Assembly (NCBI GenBank): GCA_035578155.1
Contig: JAPWDM010000034.1
Span: 3,267,307-3,331,306 of the forward strand
Reading direction: 5' to 3'
DNA length: 64,000 nt
From: Brachynemurus nebulosus
Taxonomy: Eukaryota; Arthropoda; Insecta; Neuroptera; Myrmeleontidae
The notes beneath the pieces were generated by a model, which saw only the letters and a list, made by a program, of their open reading frames with translations, was not told the DNA's origin and did not search any database. Below are positions 63,413 through 64,000 of the stretch, in pieces (position 1 is the stretch's first letter; each line of letters opens with the position of its first letter). The position numbers were made by a program, and so were the translations under genes.

Positions 63413-63622
63413 ACTATTATTGCCAAATAATCATGGCACACACTGTGCAATGCGATATCTTATAGGTAATAGTTCATAAAATAATTCATAAATTTTTATT
63501 TTCAATTATTTATTATAATACACATATGTGCTTAATTCTTAAAATATTTTCTGTGATGACATCTATTATCAGTTTTCACAAATAACGGTAGCCTTTACTA
63601 GATTATTCGTTTTGGTTACTAA
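63413..63622. other. No gene recognised
   Basis: Short AT-rich gap before the integrase frame; no reverse transcriptase or RNase H coding found. Confidence 0.5.
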
Positions 63623-64000
63623 ATAAAAAATTTTCGAATAAAAGATGGCTTACTGATACATCTTTCTGGTAAACATAAAAAGAAAAGAATTGTTCTTCCG
63701 GAAGCTATGTTGCAATATGTTTTAGATTATTTTCATAAAAGCGCGTACGCAGGCGCCCATTCTGGTATCACTTGTACATATCGCAAAATAGCTCAAATAT
63801 TTTATTATCCAAATTTATATAAAGTAGTTGTCAATTATATTAAGAAATGCAGAATTTGCAAAGAATACAAACCAAATTACCAAAATTACGATATCGCATT
63901 TCAAAGCGAACTCCCCAAAAAAATTTGGCAGCGCATATTTGTGGATTTCGCAGGACCCATGATTCGTACACGTGGTTCTCCAGAAGACAGAGACTACAGG
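63623..64000 (+). CDS. Retroelement integrase, partial (runs off right edge)
   Basis: An open frame of 126 codons begins after a TAA at 63620-63622 and is still open at the window edge. It contains the zinc-binding H2C2 domain of Ty3/Gypsy-type integrases: two histidines in 'FHKSAYAGAHSG' and two cysteines in 'KKCRICKEY' with 'IFYYPNL' between. It then begins the catalytic core with 'RIFVDFAGPM', whose Asp is the first of the DDE triad. The protein would insert element cDNA into chromosomes. No ATG suits a native start: this is the interior of a pol polyprotein, yet reverse transcriptase and RNase H do not precede it in the 210 bases upstream. The element is therefore 5'-truncated, rearranged or frameshifted. 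A host-domesticated integrase gene is an alternative. Confidence 0.82.
   Translation, partial: MKNFRIKDGLLIHLSGKHKKKRIVLPEAMLQYVLDYFHKSAYAGAHSGITCTYRKIAQIFYYPNLYKVVVNYIKKCRICKEYKPNYQNYDIAFQSELPKKIWQRIFVDFAGPMIRTRGSPEDRDYR

Overview
The window looks like repeat-choked nuclear DNA of an invertebrate. It is very AT-rich and full of long (TA)n tracts. I see no intact host gene, but nearly every class of eukaryotic DNA transposon is present. The protein families (TTF/hAT transposase, MULE transposase, pogo-like transposases with PHD fingers, a SWIM-YqaJ multicopy family) and the recurrent phrase 'AAATTTCATCAAAATCGG' fit an insect, perhaps an aphid-like hemipteran. That assignment is from memory of such genomes and is not proven here.

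Layout. 1-9 kb: short tandem repeats, a TATA-containing stretch, an 83-bp perfect palindrome beside a MULE end fragment, a tRNA-Thr-like repeat copy and one copy of a two-module family centred on (TA)n. 9-24 kb: an internally deleted pogo-like element (9264-10560), a hAT-type MITE, a 614-bp-armed foldback (13352-15737), a TA-target MITE (16652-17160), a complete pogo-like transposon with an intact 703-aa transposase (18215-21339) and a degenerate Cys-rich gene fragment. 24-31 kb: (TA)n modules, a 160-bp tandem array and a foldback ending in hexamer repeats (27592-29000). 31-37 kb: a complete MULE (31236-36778) with 9-bp target duplications and about 2-kb terminal inverted repeats.

37-43 kb: an inverted array of 103-bp units carrying perfect heat-shock-element motifs (37640-38230), then a hAT transposon (39236-42399) inserted inside a (TA)n tract, whose transposase is interrupted by one in-frame stop. 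43-56 kb: 120-bp tandem array, old 'ACTAGCTG' type repeats, MITEs nested in (TA)n, an 810-bp near-perfect palindrome and a pseudogene split by a 183-bp MITE. 56-61 kb: a broken multi-exon SWIM/YqaJ-nuclease-like gene, cut by a third pogo-like element and by a 1.3-kb palindrome that has copied part of the gene in reverse. 63-64 kb: a second tRNA-Thr-like repeat in a head-to-head pair, and the start of a retroelement integrase running off the end.

The autonomous-looking elements are the pogo element (intact ORF, TIRs, TA duplication) and the MULE (intact ORF, TIRs, 9-bp duplication). Three separate TA-target elements share one design: many extra copies of their own terminal motif lie inside the element. 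I judge the heat-shock-element array, the tRNA-bearing repeat unit and the two-module (TA)n family with its pairing-conserved end hairpin to be the least ordinary features.
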